From Bog-950 sp046329495 (GTDB taxonomy: Bacteria; Bacteroidota; Bacteroidia; Chitinophagales; LD1): a DNA stretch of 64,000 nucleotides. Made by a program: the position numbers and the translations under genes. Location of the stretch: assembly GCA_046329495.1 (NCBI GenBank), contig JAXLUO010000003.1, positions 323,081 to 387,080 on the forward strand, written 5' to 3'. This document shows, one piece after another, positions 27,501 through 36,213 of the stretch. Under the pieces are notes generated by a model. It searched no databases. It saw only the letters and a program-made list of their open reading frames with translations, and was not told the DNA's origin. Position 1 is the stretch's first letter; the number at the start of each line of letters is the position of its first letter.

Positions 27501-29710
27501 CCGAATGTATTGGTATAACGGCGATTGGTAAGTTCCTGATAAACCTTGCTTGTAAAGCGATCGAGGCTATTGGATATACTTAAACTGGTGGTAGCCATAA
27601 ATGCAATAGCACCCACATTTGGCTCTAATACAAAACGTTCGCTATAACCTGGAGTGTTAGTATGTATTAAACCTGCAAAACAACCATTCGATATAATAAT
27701 TGGTAGCTTTCCCTGGTTGGTGTAATTCTCAGGTTCATCAATACTAAAATCAAATGCCCCGGTGGCCGAGTGGCCGAAGAAGGTGATAAGTGATACACCT
27801 TCATTAATGTTCGCTTTAATTATGGCCGATTGCGATTGGTCGATAGGTGCGTTGGTGTTTTTGGAATAGGTGGTAACCGAAGCCCCCCACAATGTATCTT
27901 CTACCACCTTTTTGTATTGGTCCAGATAAAAACGGAACATGGTTTGTTCGGTTGACCCTGTACCGCCACTAAAGTGTAACACATGCTTTTGCCATTCGCG
28001 GTTTACGATAGGTTCTGTATTGGTATAGTTACCTTGTTGTGCTTCATAGGTCTCAACCTTGTCAAGATAATCTTGCACCTGTTGTGGATTTTGCGCAGCT
28101 AAACGGCCCACGCAAACTACCATGGTATCGCTGGTGCGCGAAGCTGCCAACAGGTTATCGGAGCCCGGGTAACCAAAGGTTGGCACTAAATCCAGATTAT
28201 ACTGGTTGCCGGTGCTACGCTTTGCGGCAGGGCTTTCAATGGCCTTTCCTACTAAAAAGATGTGTTTAGGCGCAATGGGCCAATTAGCTTTTGCCCAATG
28301 GATAAAGTTACGGATAGCTAAGGGCGATTTTTTAACGCCATAGCTAAATTGATCGTACAGAGTATCAACGTTTACCACTATAGCCTGGTAATGCCCGTTG
28401 GCAGGATTATCATCCATATCGCGGTAGGCTCGGTAGGCTTCCACGGGATTGCTACCACCGTTATCAAACAGCTTGGAGCTTGCAATCAATACGTAATCGC
28501 CGCGGTTAGCAGGCGTATTAAAGTTTTGGAAGAATAGCGGTGATAAACTGGTTACTGTTGAATAGGAGGTAGCATCGCCGCTGATCAGCACTAATTCGCG
28601 TGGTTGCGTTGGCTGGCTTGGAGCCGGTAAAACAAATCGCAAAGGCGATGAGCCCGGTGATTGAACGGAGGTTAGACGCAAGCCATTAGTTAAATCGTAA
28701 AGCACCGGTTGCTGGCCATTATCGTTAAAGTTGGTGATTTCCAGGTAACGGCTATTGGAATTTGCATCGAGGGTAAAGTAAAACTTATTCTGCCCTTGGA
28801 AATTGAAGTTACGAGGGTATCGTAGCTCGCTCATATAAGCAATGTTCTGTTTGGTACTAACCGCCTGATCGTTAGTATAGAACTTAATGTTGTTGCTTGC
28901 CTGAAGTTGATTTAGCGGAATGCTGGTTGAAATTCGATTTAACAGGAAGCCAACAAATGCCGGAGCCTGTGTAAAGGCATTATAGCTGTTTACATCAATC
29001 CGCGCACTGTGCGCTTCGGTACTATTATTGGCAAAAACTGCTTTAAAGGTAGCTGGTGGACCGGCAGTGTTTATATCAGGAGTTGCCAACACGTATGTTT
29101 GAACTGCAGTGCCGAAAAAATTTCCTGCAAAACCTTCTCCGTTGTCATAAATGGAGCGGTAAACTTCATCGTTACCCGAAGAAAGATATTTGCCTTCAAA
29201 ATACCTGTTAGTATTAATCTGCCTCACTGTATGCATAAAGTATTGCTCCTTAGCAGGTGGGTTCAACAGGTTGTTTTGCACAGGTGCCAGGCGCAAATTG
29301 GCCTGGTTAGTGCGTATGGTTAAAAAGTAGATGGACGTATCGGTAAACAAGCTATAATAAGGATGCGGTTGTAAATCGCCGCTTGTATATAAAAAGCTAT
29401 CTACATCACCAATATTACGTTGTCCGTAAAACTCAATGTAATCGCCACCGGTTAAAGTGCTTCCGTTTGCAGAGATATAAACCGGCACCTGCTGGCCATT
29501 ATGATAAAGCGCAAAATTGTTTACGTTAATACCACTAAAACTGCTGCTGTAGGAAATGAGCGTTGAATAAGGGATACGATACATTCCATCCTGCCACACT
29601 TTAATTTTATAGTGGGGCTGGCTATAGTCTATCCATTCATTGCCAAAAGGCTGAGCCTTACTTAGCAAAAATGAAACCAGTAACGTTGCAAAAAGTAGAA
29701 GTCTCCTCAT
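24569..29710 (-). CDS. porU2: T9SS sortase of the PorU2 type (C25 gingipain-like)
   Basis: This 1713-residue exported protein has a signal peptide (about 1-19), an N-terminal beta-rich region, and a C25 peptidase domain with the catalytic pair His647 (FFGHSATG) and Cys677 (SNGCFAG). Large CARDB/Ig-like regions follow, and a C-terminal FlgD-like/sorting-type domain (NYPNPF...GVYFYRVT). PorU is the T9SS surface sortase that removes the C-terminal signal of cargo and attaches it to lipid. Classic PorU is about 1100-1200 residues; this longer form matches what annotators call PorU2, whose exact job is unproven. It follows a PorV-like gene by 3 bases. Confidence 0.87.
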   Translation of the reverse strand: MRRLLLFATLLVSFLLSKAQPFGNEWIDYSQPHYKIKVWQDGMYRIPYSTLISYSSSFSGINVNNFALYHNGQQVPVYISANGSTLTGGDYIEFYGQRNIGDVDSFLYTSGDLQPHPYYSLFTDTSIYFLTIRTNQANLRLAPVQNNLLNPPAKEQYFMHTVRQINTNRYFEGKYLSSGNDEVYRSIYDNGEGFAGNFFGTAVQTYVLATPDINTAGPPATFKAVFANNSTEAHSARIDVNSYNAFTQAPAFVGFLLNRISTSIPLNQLQASNNIKFYTNDQAVSTKQNIAYMSELRYPRNFNFQGQNKFYFTLDANSNSRYLEITNFNDNGQQPVLYDLTNGLRLTSVQSPGSSPLRFVLPAPSQPTQPRELVLISGDATSYSTVTSLSPLFFQNFNTPANRGDYVLIASSKLFDNGGSNPVEAYRAYRDMDDNPANGHYQAIVVNVDTLYDQFSYGVKKSPLAIRNFIHWAKANWPIAPKHIFLVGKAIESPAAKRSTGNQYNLDLVPTFGYPGSDNLLAASRTSDTMVVCVGRLAAQNPQQVQDYLDKVETYEAQQGNYTNTEPIVNREWQKHVLHFSGGTGSTEQTMFRFYLDQYKKVVEDTLWGASVTTYSKNTNAPIDQSQSAIIKANINEGVSLITFFGHSATGAFDFSIDEPENYTNQGKLPIIISNGCFAGLIHTNTPGYSERFVLEPNVGAIAFMATTSLSISNSLDRFTSKVYQELTNRRYTNTFGECVRSAMSDVVACCGNIDFDMMVAYEMTLHGDPALRLNQYPKPDYAVNESSVYFNPATITPGTDSFEVHVIVTNLGRAKKDTISVSLTRVAFAANNDSVSSYYKKYIAAPYYKDTVTFVLPTSTAGSSYGQNLFYPYVDADYHVDEMAENNNGLTIPASIYIQNDDVIPIYPYEFAIDSQQGVTLKASTVNPFAPARNYRFEIDTSELFLAPLETKTIYQSGGVLHWKPTITYKDSVVYYWRVAIDSSSPRWRYSSFIYLAGEYPGWNQSHYYQWQKDNYLNLEIDTDRIFKFPSSVNNIFVKTGIADAFGGPLSAESMGWDYNNYNQHRFRMGGCGFTNGITFAVIDNVTGFPWYSMNILPSQTDNWGDKFGNYHCDGKYYIQYGYDFKTTGTHAAVDPSVPGASLISNQPWSIVIKNFLDSIPDGFYVLAYSDNNMNSIYPQWDDTLVQALESTLLLPASQFKNGTLTGPFIYFTQKGNLSYPYTLVNQTSYSPYIQASIDFNGLWFAGQMTSPKIGPAQEWGSMHFQLKSREGNTKDVDTVDLIGVQNNGIETVLLSTTDTFNLINNFSAQQYPYMRLRLRTRDDSLRTPTQLQYWRILYKKAPEAAINPAKYFSFVDSVPMGGNMHVEVALENVTDIPMDSMLTSYTVRDAQFHVNTTLTRHAPLPGQQDTFIVLSYSQAINSNTYEGLNRLVIEANPNEDQLEQYHFNNYAELNFKTIGDKINPLLDVTFDGQHIFNGDIVSTQPTIMVTLKDENKFLALNDTSLLDLYLKYPGESNLRRLNFDNVTMKFYPADSTNLTKGNKAQVELKPSFTIDGTYELIIRDRDRSGNNSSMESRNLDNRFYDYKISFEVINKPMITNVLNYPNPFTTATKFIFTVTGTEVPDYMRIQIMTIKGTVVKEITKDELGPIHIGRNISEYTWDGRDTYGDLLANGVYFYRVTTRLDDKEMDHMGTNYDKYFKKGFGKLVIVR

Positions 29711-29713
29711 CCG

Positions 29714-30826
29714 TTAATCCTTTTGCTTCTTGTTAATATCAATTCTCACCGAAATAACGTGGGAATATAAGCCTGCCCCATCCTCTTTATCCTTAATGGT
29801 AGTAAGGTTGGTAAGGGCGTAGTCGATGGAGATAATCTTTACGTGAATGCCTGCGCCTAAATTAGGGGAAACAACAAAGCGTTTTTTGCCCAATTCGTCA
29901 GTGGCACGTTGCAGATTGCCGACACCGGTACGGATGGCAACATCGATATCTTTGGCCGGCACATATTTCAGTTCTAAACCTGCTGTTAAATCCATGCTGA
30001 TAGGCTTGCCGGATATGAGCACATTGCGGCGGCCATCGGTAGTAAATCCGAAATTTACTTCGGGAGTAATAAAGAATTTGTTCTTGATGTTGGCTTCGTA
30101 GGCTGCACCCAGGGTAATAACCGGTGTGGTTACTTCAAGGCTATTTTTTGGTAATTGGTTATTGGTTTGGAGCAATACCTGTTTTTCAGCATCTGTAAAA
30201 CTCATGGTCCAGGCGTTAAAGGTGCTGCTGATGTCGCGGGCCATTAAGCCAAAACGCCATTGTTTGTAACGGTATTGCAGGCCTGCATCTATACCAAAGC
30301 CGTATGCCTTGGCAAAGTGACCTATTTGGCGGTAAATAATTTTAGCACTGCCACCAATGCTAAGGCCTTTAACCGGCAACATTTGGGCGTAGTGAAACAT
30401 AAAAGCATAGTCGGCGGCGCTGAAAGAGGTTATTTTGCTGTAATCAATGCTGCCATCGGGTTGCACTAAAAACAAGGTGTTAGGTATATCATCTACCCCA
30501 AAACGGAAGAAAGAAAACCCGATTACCCGCTTCTTTTGTTGCACAGGCACAGCCACCGATACAAAATCGTATTTAGCGATGCCGGCAAAGTATTCCGAGT
30601 GCATAATGCCAATTTGGAAGGTGTTGGCAATGTTCACCAGCCCGGCGGGGTTGTAGTAGTTGGAGTATACATCGCCGGTTGTTGCTGCCTGGGCATTGCT
30701 CATCGCCAATCCCCTTGCACCTACGCCGATACTTAAAAATTCGTTGCTGTATTTGCGCACCACCTGTGCACGTAAACCGGCAACTCCAACAATCAATACA
30801 AAAAGTAGTATGGTTCCTCTTCTCAT
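29714..30826 (-). CDS. PorV/PorQ family outer-membrane barrel protein
   Basis: This 370-residue protein has a signal peptide (MRRGTILLF...LRAQ) and a FadL-like PorV/PorQ barrel: the characteristic N-terminal GVGARGLAMSNAQAA(T)TGDVYSNYYNPAGL segment is present (residues about 35-63). PorV shuttles T9SS cargo from the translocon to PorU; the pairing with the downstream PorU2-type gene (3-base gap) suggests a dedicated shuttle-sortase pair. The upstream gene ends 2 bases before its start. It could also be a PorQ homologue, since the families overlap at this level. Confidence 0.86.
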   Translation of the reverse strand: MRRGTILLFVLIVGVAGLRAQVVRKYSNEFLSIGVGARGLAMSNAQAATTGDVYSNYYNPAGLVNIANTFQIGIMHSEYFAGIAKYDFVSVAVPVQQKKRVIGFSFFRFGVDDIPNTLFLVQPDGSIDYSKITSFSAADYAFMFHYAQMLPVKGLSIGGSAKIIYRQIGHFAKAYGFGIDAGLQYRYKQWRFGLMARDISSTFNAWTMSFTDAEKQVLLQTNNQLPKNSLEVTTPVITLGAAYEANIKNKFFITPEVNFGFTTDGRRNVLISGKPISMDLTAGLELKYVPAKDIDVAIRTGVGNLQRATDELGKKRFVVSPNLGAGIHVKIISIDYALTNLTTIKDKEDGAGLYSHVISVRIDINKKQKD

Positions 30827-30828
30827 GT

Positions 30829-31485
30829 TTATACCTTCAACAATTCTTGCCAGCTATAACGCAATACAACGTCCATATTGTGTAAAGCCACGGCAAATTG
30901 GCGTTTCTCTTCTACGGAAAACTCCGTTTTTGTTACACTGCCACAAACCCGGTTCAATCCAAATACGATGTTATCAATATCATCGAACAAAAACAGGAAC
31001 CTTCTTTGCTTGAAAAAGCGAAACCTTTCCAAAAACACCTGCTTTTGTTCCTCTAAAGAAAGCGAATCAAAGTAATTCTGCAAAACGTCCACATCAGCGT
31101 TATCCACTATTTCGTAAAAGCGGCTACAAATGCTACCATCTTGCAGTAAAATCTGCCTGTCCAGCATCATTTCCACCGCAATGTGAGCCAGCACCGAAAG
31201 CCTTAATCGCTGCCGGTTCAAGCCAGCCGCGATAAAAGACTGTGTAAAGGCGTGTTGCTGTTGCATAAAGGGATCGGAATTATGAAATCTTTTATCGCCC
31301 TCGTAATGCGCTAAAATACCTTTGTGCACCTCAGCAAGCCTGGCGTTAGCGGGGATTTGCATGCCTTTGATAGTAGAGTTATAAATCTTTGAAAAGCCGG
31401 GAGTTAGGTCAGGAATGGCCAATGCGGCAACAAACAAAGGATTGTTGAGAGGCAATTCGGTATAAAAGTGCGATAAAAAGTGCAT
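30829..31485 (-). CDS. Hypothetical helical protein, ACP phosphodiesterase-like
   Basis: This 218-residue all-helical protein begins MHFLSHFYTELPL (ATG at 31485, chosen over one 18 bases upstream because the HFLSHF start fits the family). The start, the AIPDLTPGF segment and the later VLAHIAVEMMLDRQILL resemble the AcpH/DUF479 acyl-carrier-protein phosphodiesterase fold, an HD-like metal-binding helical bundle, but similarity is weak and it may only be a relative. It is first in a minus-strand operon with the PorV-like and PorU2 genes (2- and 3-base gaps), so it may be unrelated to secretion or have an unknown supporting role. Confidence 0.6.
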   Translation of the reverse strand: MHFLSHFYTELPLNNPLFVAALAIPDLTPGFSKIYNSTIKGMQIPANARLAEVHKGILAHYEGDKRFHNSDPFMQQQHAFTQSFIAAGLNRQRLRLSVLAHIAVEMMLDRQILLQDGSICSRFYEIVDNADVDVLQNYFDSLSLEEQKQVFLERFRFFKQRRFLFLFDDIDNIVFGLNRVCGSVTKTEFSVEEKRQFAVALHNMDVVLRYSWQELLKV

Positions 31486-31573
31486 TCTGATATATTTGTG
31501 CAAGGTAAGGCATAAGCCTTAATTGAACTAATAGATAAGATTCCCTGTGGGGAATTGCTTTAAAACGTTGGAA

Positions 31574-32857
31574 ATGGGATTTGTAGATGAGTTAAAGTGG
31601 CGTAATATTCTGCATGATGTAATGCCAGGTACCGAAGACCTTTTGAATAAGGAAATGGTAGCGGGTTATATAGGTTTTGACCCAACGGCCGACTCATTGC
31701 ACGTAGGGCATATGATGCAGGTTATGACCCTCCTCCATTTTCAGAAAGCCGGACACAAACCAATTGCCCTGGTGGGCGGTGCCACAGGTATGGTTGGCGA
31801 CCCCACCGGCAAAAGTGCCGAACGCAATTTGCTTACCCCCGAAGAAGTAAATTACAACCTGCAGTGTATAAAAAAGCAGCTTGAAAAGTTCCTGGATTTC
31901 GATTGCGGCAACAACTCGGCAATTGTGGTTAACAATTACGATTGGTTTAAGGATTACAATTTCCTTGATTTTATCCGCGAGGTAGGTAAATACATTACGG
32001 TTAACTACATGATGGCTAAGGACAGCGTAAAATTGCGCCTGGAAAGTGAAGACCGTGAAGGCATGAGTTTTACCGAGTTTTGCTACCAATTGGTACAGGG
32101 TTACGACTTCTTTCATCTGTGGCAGAACAATGGTGTTAAGCTGCAAATGGGCGGTAGCGACCAGTGGGGGAATATTGTTACCGGCACAGAACTGATCCGT
32201 AAAAAAGGCAGGGGAGAAGCATTTGCGCTTACCGTTAAACTGCTGATGAAGAGCGATGGCACTAAGTTCGGGAAGACGGAGAGTGGTGCTATTTGGCTTG
32301 ACCCTAAGAAAACTTCGCCGTATAAGTTTTATCAATTCTGGCTGAATGCCGGTGATGTGGAGTCGGTTGATTTGGTACATAGGTTTTCATTAAAAGGACG
32401 CGAAGAGATTGAAGCCTTAATAAAACAACATACTGAAGCGCCGCATTTGCGTTTATTACAAAAGGCGTTGGCTGAGGAAATAACTATACGCGTGCATTCA
32501 AAAGAAGCATTGGTGCGGGCACGGGAAACAACCGAAATACTGTTTGGCTCATCGTTTGAAGAGTTTAAACGCCTGAGCAGTGAGGAAATTGAAAATGCTT
32601 TTGGTGCCGATATAACCTTTAAGGTGGGCAGAGATTTGTTTGCCGAAGGAATTGATGCCGTTAGCCTGGCCGGTGAAAAAACTTCGGTGTATGCCAGTAA
32701 GGGCGAAGCCCGCAAAAACATACAGGGCAATGGCTTGAGCGTGAATAAAGAAAAAGTGGGCATTGATCGTAAGTTTGTAACGGATGATTTACTTTATGGA
32801 AAATACCTGTTATTGCAAAAAGGAAAAAAGAACTACTATTTAGTAGTAGCGGAATAG
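31574..32857 (+). CDS. tyrS: Tyrosyl-tRNA synthetase
   Basis: This 427-residue class I synthetase attaches tyrosine to tRNA-Tyr. It has the HIGH-type motif HVGH (residues 43-46), the tyrosine-binding segment QLVQGYDFFHL and MGGSDQWGNI, and the KMSKS variant KFGKT. The C-terminal about 70 residues form an S4-like RNA-binding domain. The ATG at 31574 (MGFVDELKWRNI) was chosen over an upstream GTG at 31547, because it fits the usual N-terminus. A TATATTTG at 31491-31498 could be its -7 element, although no TTTG is well placed. A lipoprotein gene starts immediately after its stop codon. Confidence 0.95.
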   Translation: MGFVDELKWRNILHDVMPGTEDLLNKEMVAGYIGFDPTADSLHVGHMMQVMTLLHFQKAGHKPIALVGGATGMVGDPTGKSAERNLLTPEEVNYNLQCIKKQLEKFLDFDCGNNSAIVVNNYDWFKDYNFLDFIREVGKYITVNYMMAKDSVKLRLESEDREGMSFTEFCYQLVQGYDFFHLWQNNGVKLQMGGSDQWGNIVTGTELIRKKGRGEAFALTVKLLMKSDGTKFGKTESGAIWLDPKKTSPYKFYQFWLNAGDVESVDLVHRFSLKGREEIEALIKQHTEAPHLRLLQKALAEEITIRVHSKEALVRARETTEILFGSSFEEFKRLSSEEIENAFGADITFKVGRDLFAEGIDAVSLAGEKTSVYASKGEARKNIQGNGLSVNKEKVGIDRKFVTDDLLYGKYLLLQKGKKNYYLVVAE

Positions 32858-33178
32858 ATGAAGCAGACGATTGTTTTAATAATGATAACTGGTATACTGG
32901 CACTGATAAATTCATGTGCAAAGCACCCGTTTGCTTGCTTTACAACCGAGCCGGATGAAAACAGCATTCATCGTATGCAACCGGTAACGTTTAATGCCGC
33001 TTGCTCTACCAATGGCGATGGCTTTTTCTGGGAGCTTTATGGCAATGAGGATTCAACTTTCTATGGACAAACCCTTACAACCGTATTTAAGGACTCCGGC
33101 AACGTAAAAGTTTTTTTACTAATAACTGCCGGTGGCCGTACTGCCAGCACCGAGCGTTACATTAAGGTATTACCGTAG
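32858..33178 (+). CDS. Small PKD-like lipoprotein
   Basis: This 106-residue protein has a lipoprotein signal (hydrophobic residues 4-18 ending INSC; Cys20 lipidated). The mature part is one Ig/PKD-like beta domain with a GDGFFWELYGNED segment and a SGNVKVFLLIT strand near the end. The start codon directly follows the tyrS stop, so translation is probably coupled. The 3' end overlaps the convergent pabB gene by 17 bases. No specific function can be assigned. Confidence 0.78.
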   Translation: MKQTIVLIMITGILALINSCAKHPFACFTTEPDENSIHRMQPVTFNAACSTNGDGFFWELYGNEDSTFYGQTLTTVFKDSGNVKVFLLITAGGRTASTERYIKVLP

Positions 33179-34451
33179 CACCTAAGGCATTGAACATACC
33201 CTGCGCTTTTAGTAAAACTTCCTCGTATTCTTTCTCAGCAACCGAGTCGGCGGTGATGGCACCACCTACACGCACGGATAGGTAATTGCTTTGGCTGTTG
33301 TAAAGTATGCTGCGTATTACCACGTTAAAATCAAAATCAGTTTCGGGCGTAATGTAGCCGATGGAGCCACTGTAAAGCCCACGTTTAAAGTCCTCATGAC
33401 GCTCAATTTCGTGCATTACAATAACCTTGGGAGCACCCGTCATGCTGCCCATGGGGAAGGCGTTTTTGATAGCCTGCAACCAATGCGAAGGGTTATCCAT
33501 AGTGCCGGTAACTGTAGAGATCATCTGGTTAACCGTGTTGAAGCTATACACACCAAACAGTTCCTCCACTTTTACGGTGCCCGGTTTGCAACTGCGTGCT
33601 AAATCGTTACGCACCAGGTCAACGATCATTACGTTTTCGGCGCGCTCCTTACTGTCGTTTTGCAACTGGCTCATTAAAGCTCGATTCTCTTCTGCGTTGT
33701 TCCCCTTTTTAATGGTGCCTTTTATTGGTTGTGATATGAGTTTATCGCCTTGTTTTTTTAAGAACCTTTCCGGACTGGCGCATAGCAGGTAGTTATGCTG
33801 CCATTTAAAAAAGCTACTAAAGGGGGCCGCCGCAGTGGTATTCAGTGTTTGGAATACTTGTATTGGTTTGATGACTGACTGCTCTGCGTAGAACTCGGTG
33901 CAGTAGTTCAGTTCGTAGAAATCGCCTTCAGCAATTTGCTCTTTAATAGCGTGGACATGCTGCAGGTAATCTTGCTTAGCGGTGCGCGCTTTAAAAACCG
34001 GCGGGGGGACTTCCTGCTGCTGCAGTTCCATATTGCTGATGGCATCCAGTATTTCGAATGTTTCGGGATAGTTGCGGTTTACGGTTAAGCGGTTGCCGTT
34101 TAGCTCAAGCAGGTAGCGGGGTTTAAAGAAGTAGAAATCCGGGAAGTTAAATGCATCGGGCTTAATGCTTTCTAAACGTTCAAGCTGATTTTTTAAATCG
34201 TAGCTGAAGAAACCGAAAATGGTTGCGCCCGCTTCTTTTAAAAAATCCTCCAGGGTATCTACGTTGGGGGGACCAAAGGTGGACTCCGCCAGGCGGTCCA
34301 CCGCGAGGGTCCAGTTGGTGGCGGGGTAGTGGGCAACCTGATAGTTATTGTTATCTAACAGGCACACCACCGCAAAGCGATTAGCCCAGGCAAGGGCTTT
34401 ACGCTTAAAGGTTTCTACATCCTCAACAGGTATGGTAGTTGTTTCTGCCAT
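33162..34451 (-). CDS. pabB: Aminodeoxychorismate synthase component I (PabB-like)
   Basis: This 429-residue chorismate-binding enzyme makes 4-amino-4-deoxychorismate for folate. It has the family motifs: the PIKGTIKKG segment (Lys in the PabB-type PIKGT), NVMIVDLVRNDLAR and FPMGSMTGAPKV. The PIKGT motif separates it from TrpE, which has PLAGT. A glutaminase partner (PabA) is not next to it and may be elsewhere. It lies 61 bases from purA on the same strand. The 3' end overlaps the convergent lipoprotein gene by 17 bases. Confidence 0.9.
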   Translation of the reverse strand: MAETTTIPVEDVETFKRKALAWANRFAVVCLLDNNNYQVAHYPATNWTLAVDRLAESTFGPPNVDTLEDFLKEAGATIFGFFSYDLKNQLERLESIKPDAFNFPDFYFFKPRYLLELNGNRLTVNRNYPETFEILDAISNMELQQQEVPPPVFKARTAKQDYLQHVHAIKEQIAEGDFYELNYCTEFYAEQSVIKPIQVFQTLNTTAAAPFSSFFKWQHNYLLCASPERFLKKQGDKLISQPIKGTIKKGNNAEENRALMSQLQNDSKERAENVMIVDLVRNDLARSCKPGTVKVEELFGVYSFNTVNQMISTVTGTMDNPSHWLQAIKNAFPMGSMTGAPKVIVMHEIERHEDFKRGLYSGSIGYITPETDFDFNVVIRSILYNSQSNYLSVRVGGAITADSVAEKEYEEVLLKAQGMFNALGATVIP

Positions 34452-34512
34452 GGCAGTATACTGTGCGGCCCCCTTAGGGGTACCGGTAAGGTTAAAAACG
34501 GATACAACAGGC

Positions 34513-35796
34513 CTACGCCGGTTGCTCGGCTTTTTTAAACAGCAGCTTCTCGCGCTCAGGGCCGGTAGATATCATCGAAATCTCGGTGCTGAGGTATTCT
34601 TCCACAAAGCGCAGGTAACCCAGGAAGGTTTCCGGCAGGTCGTCGTAGTTGCTGTAGTTGCGCAGGTCGGCCTTCCAACCGCAAAGCTTATGGTAAACCG
34701 GGTTTATTTGCGCTTCGCAAATATCGTATGGTATCTGGCTGGTGCGCTTGCCGTTGATGTTATATTCAGTGCAGGCCTCAATGGTTTCAAAATCGTTGAG
34801 CACATCGGCCTTGGTCATAGCAATTTGCGTAACGCCGTTGATCATGATAGCGTATTTCAGCGCGGGCAGGTCTATCCAACCACAGCGGCGCGAACGGCCG
34901 GTAGTAGCGCCAAATTCGTTGCCGATTTTGCGGATCAGTTCGCCGGTATCGTCGTTCAGTTCGGTAGGGAAGGGGCCGCTGCCTACGCGGGTAGCGTATG
35001 CTTTAGCAATGCCTATTACTTCCTTGATTTTGTTTGGCGCAATACCTAAACCGTTACAAGCACCCGAGGTGATGGTGTTAGAAGAGGTTACATACGGATA
35101 CGTGCCGAAGTCGATATCCAGCATGGTGCCCTGGGCACCTTCGGCCAGGATGGTTTTACCGGCAGAAAGGGCATTATTGAGGTAGTATTCGCTATCAATT
35201 AAGTTTAGCGAACGCAGGAAATCGATGGCTTCGAACCAGGTTTTCTCTGTTTCTTCCAGCGAAAATTCGAAATCGTAAATCTTTAGCAGGTGCAGGTGTT
35301 TCTCCTTAATACGCTCGTAGATGCCTTTAAAGTCACTGCTTTCAATATCGCCGATACGCAGACCGTTGCGGCCTGTTTTATCCATATAGGTAGGCGAAAT
35401 ACCACGCAGGGTTGAGCCGATTTTGCTCTGGCCCTTGGCTGCTTCGCTGGCGGCATCCAGTATTTTGTGGGTAGGTAGAATTAGGTGTGCCTTACGTGAA
35501 ATAAACAGGCGCTTATTGATCTCTACACCTTTAGCGGTTAGCTGTTCAATTTCCTTTTTAAGGGTTACAGGGTCAATAACCACACCATTACCGATTACGT
35601 TAACGGGACGTTCGTGGAGAATACCGCTTGGCACGGTGTGCAGAATGGTCTTTACCCCATCAATTACCAAGGTATGGCCGGCATTAGGGCCACCCTGAAA
35701 GCGGGCAATAACATCATATTTATCGGCCAGGTGGTCAACGATTTTGCCTTTGCCTTCGTCGCCCCACTGTAAGCCTAAAAGTATATCAACATGCAT
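34513..35796 (-). CDS. purA: Adenylosuccinate synthase
   Basis: This 427-residue enzyme joins IMP and aspartate using GTP in AMP synthesis. The N-terminal P-loop GLQWGDEGKGK with catalytic Asp and the GGPNAGHT segment with catalytic His are intact, as are the later GRNGLR, FGTYPYVTSSNT and TGRSRRCGW segments. The length is close to the usual 430. It is upstream of pabB and downstream of the STAS and Fur-family genes on the same strand, with gaps of about 60 bases, so the four could form a loose transcription unit. Confidence 0.97.
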   Translation of the reverse strand: MHVDILLGLQWGDEGKGKIVDHLADKYDVIARFQGGPNAGHTLVIDGVKTILHTVPSGILHERPVNVIGNGVVIDPVTLKKEIEQLTAKGVEINKRLFISRKAHLILPTHKILDAASEAAKGQSKIGSTLRGISPTYMDKTGRNGLRIGDIESSDFKGIYERIKEKHLHLLKIYDFEFSLEETEKTWFEAIDFLRSLNLIDSEYYLNNALSAGKTILAEGAQGTMLDIDFGTYPYVTSSNTITSGACNGLGIAPNKIKEVIGIAKAYATRVGSGPFPTELNDDTGELIRKIGNEFGATTGRSRRCGWIDLPALKYAIMINGVTQIAMTKADVLNDFETIEACTEYNINGKRTSQIPYDICEAQINPVYHKLCGWKADLRNYSNYDDLPETFLGYLRFVEEYLSTEISMISTGPEREKLLFKKAEQPA

Positions 35797-35858
35797 AGTT
35801 AAAATGTGAGTTCCCGCGGGTTTTCACCGGGCGAACCTTTATGGGTTGGTAGTATTAA

Positions 35859-36197
35859 TTAGTTCGATTTAAGAAAGGTGATGGCTGCCGCTTCGTCGCC
35901 GTATACCGGAAACAGGGTTTCCAGCTTTGTCATTTGCAGCAGTTTGCGCATTTGCTCGGGCAAGCCGCACAGGGCCAGTTCGCCGCCTGCGTTACGGGTT
36001 TTAGAAAGGGCCGTCATCAGCATACCTAAGCCGGTGCTGTTAATGAATTTCATATCGGCCAGGTTAAACAACACTTTCTTGGTGCCGGCCTCAATGTTCT
36101 GCTTAATCAAATCCATAACAGGGCCATTGGTGTTTTCGCCCAGCAGGTTGCCTTCCAGCGAAATAACAAGCACTCCATCTTTCAATTCGTTCTTCAT
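35859..36197 (-). CDS. STAS-domain protein (anti-sigma factor antagonist-like)
   Basis: This 112-residue single STAS domain has the SpoIIAA-type phosphorylation motif FINSTGLGML; the serine (about residue 54) is the likely phosphorylation site. Such proteins bind anti-sigma factors or sensor kinases when unphosphorylated. No partner kinase (RsbW-like) is next to it. It follows the Fur-family gene by 16 bases and so is probably translated from the same transcript. Its target cannot be read from the sequence. Confidence 0.9.
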   Translation of the reverse strand: MKNELKDGVLVISLEGNLLGENTNGPVMDLIKQNIEAGTKKVLFNLADMKFINSTGLGMLMTALSKTRNAGGELALCGLPEQMRKLLQMTKLETLFPVYGDEAAAITFLKSN

Positions 36198-36213
36198 ACA
36201 GTGGTGTTGGTTT

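Noticed and set aside
31694..32380. 228-residue minus-strand frame over tyrS
   Set aside because: It is antisense to TyrRS with intact HVGH and KFGKT motifs.
34348..35049. 233-residue plus-strand frame over pabB/purA
   Set aside because: It is antisense to well-identified enzymes whose motifs are intact.
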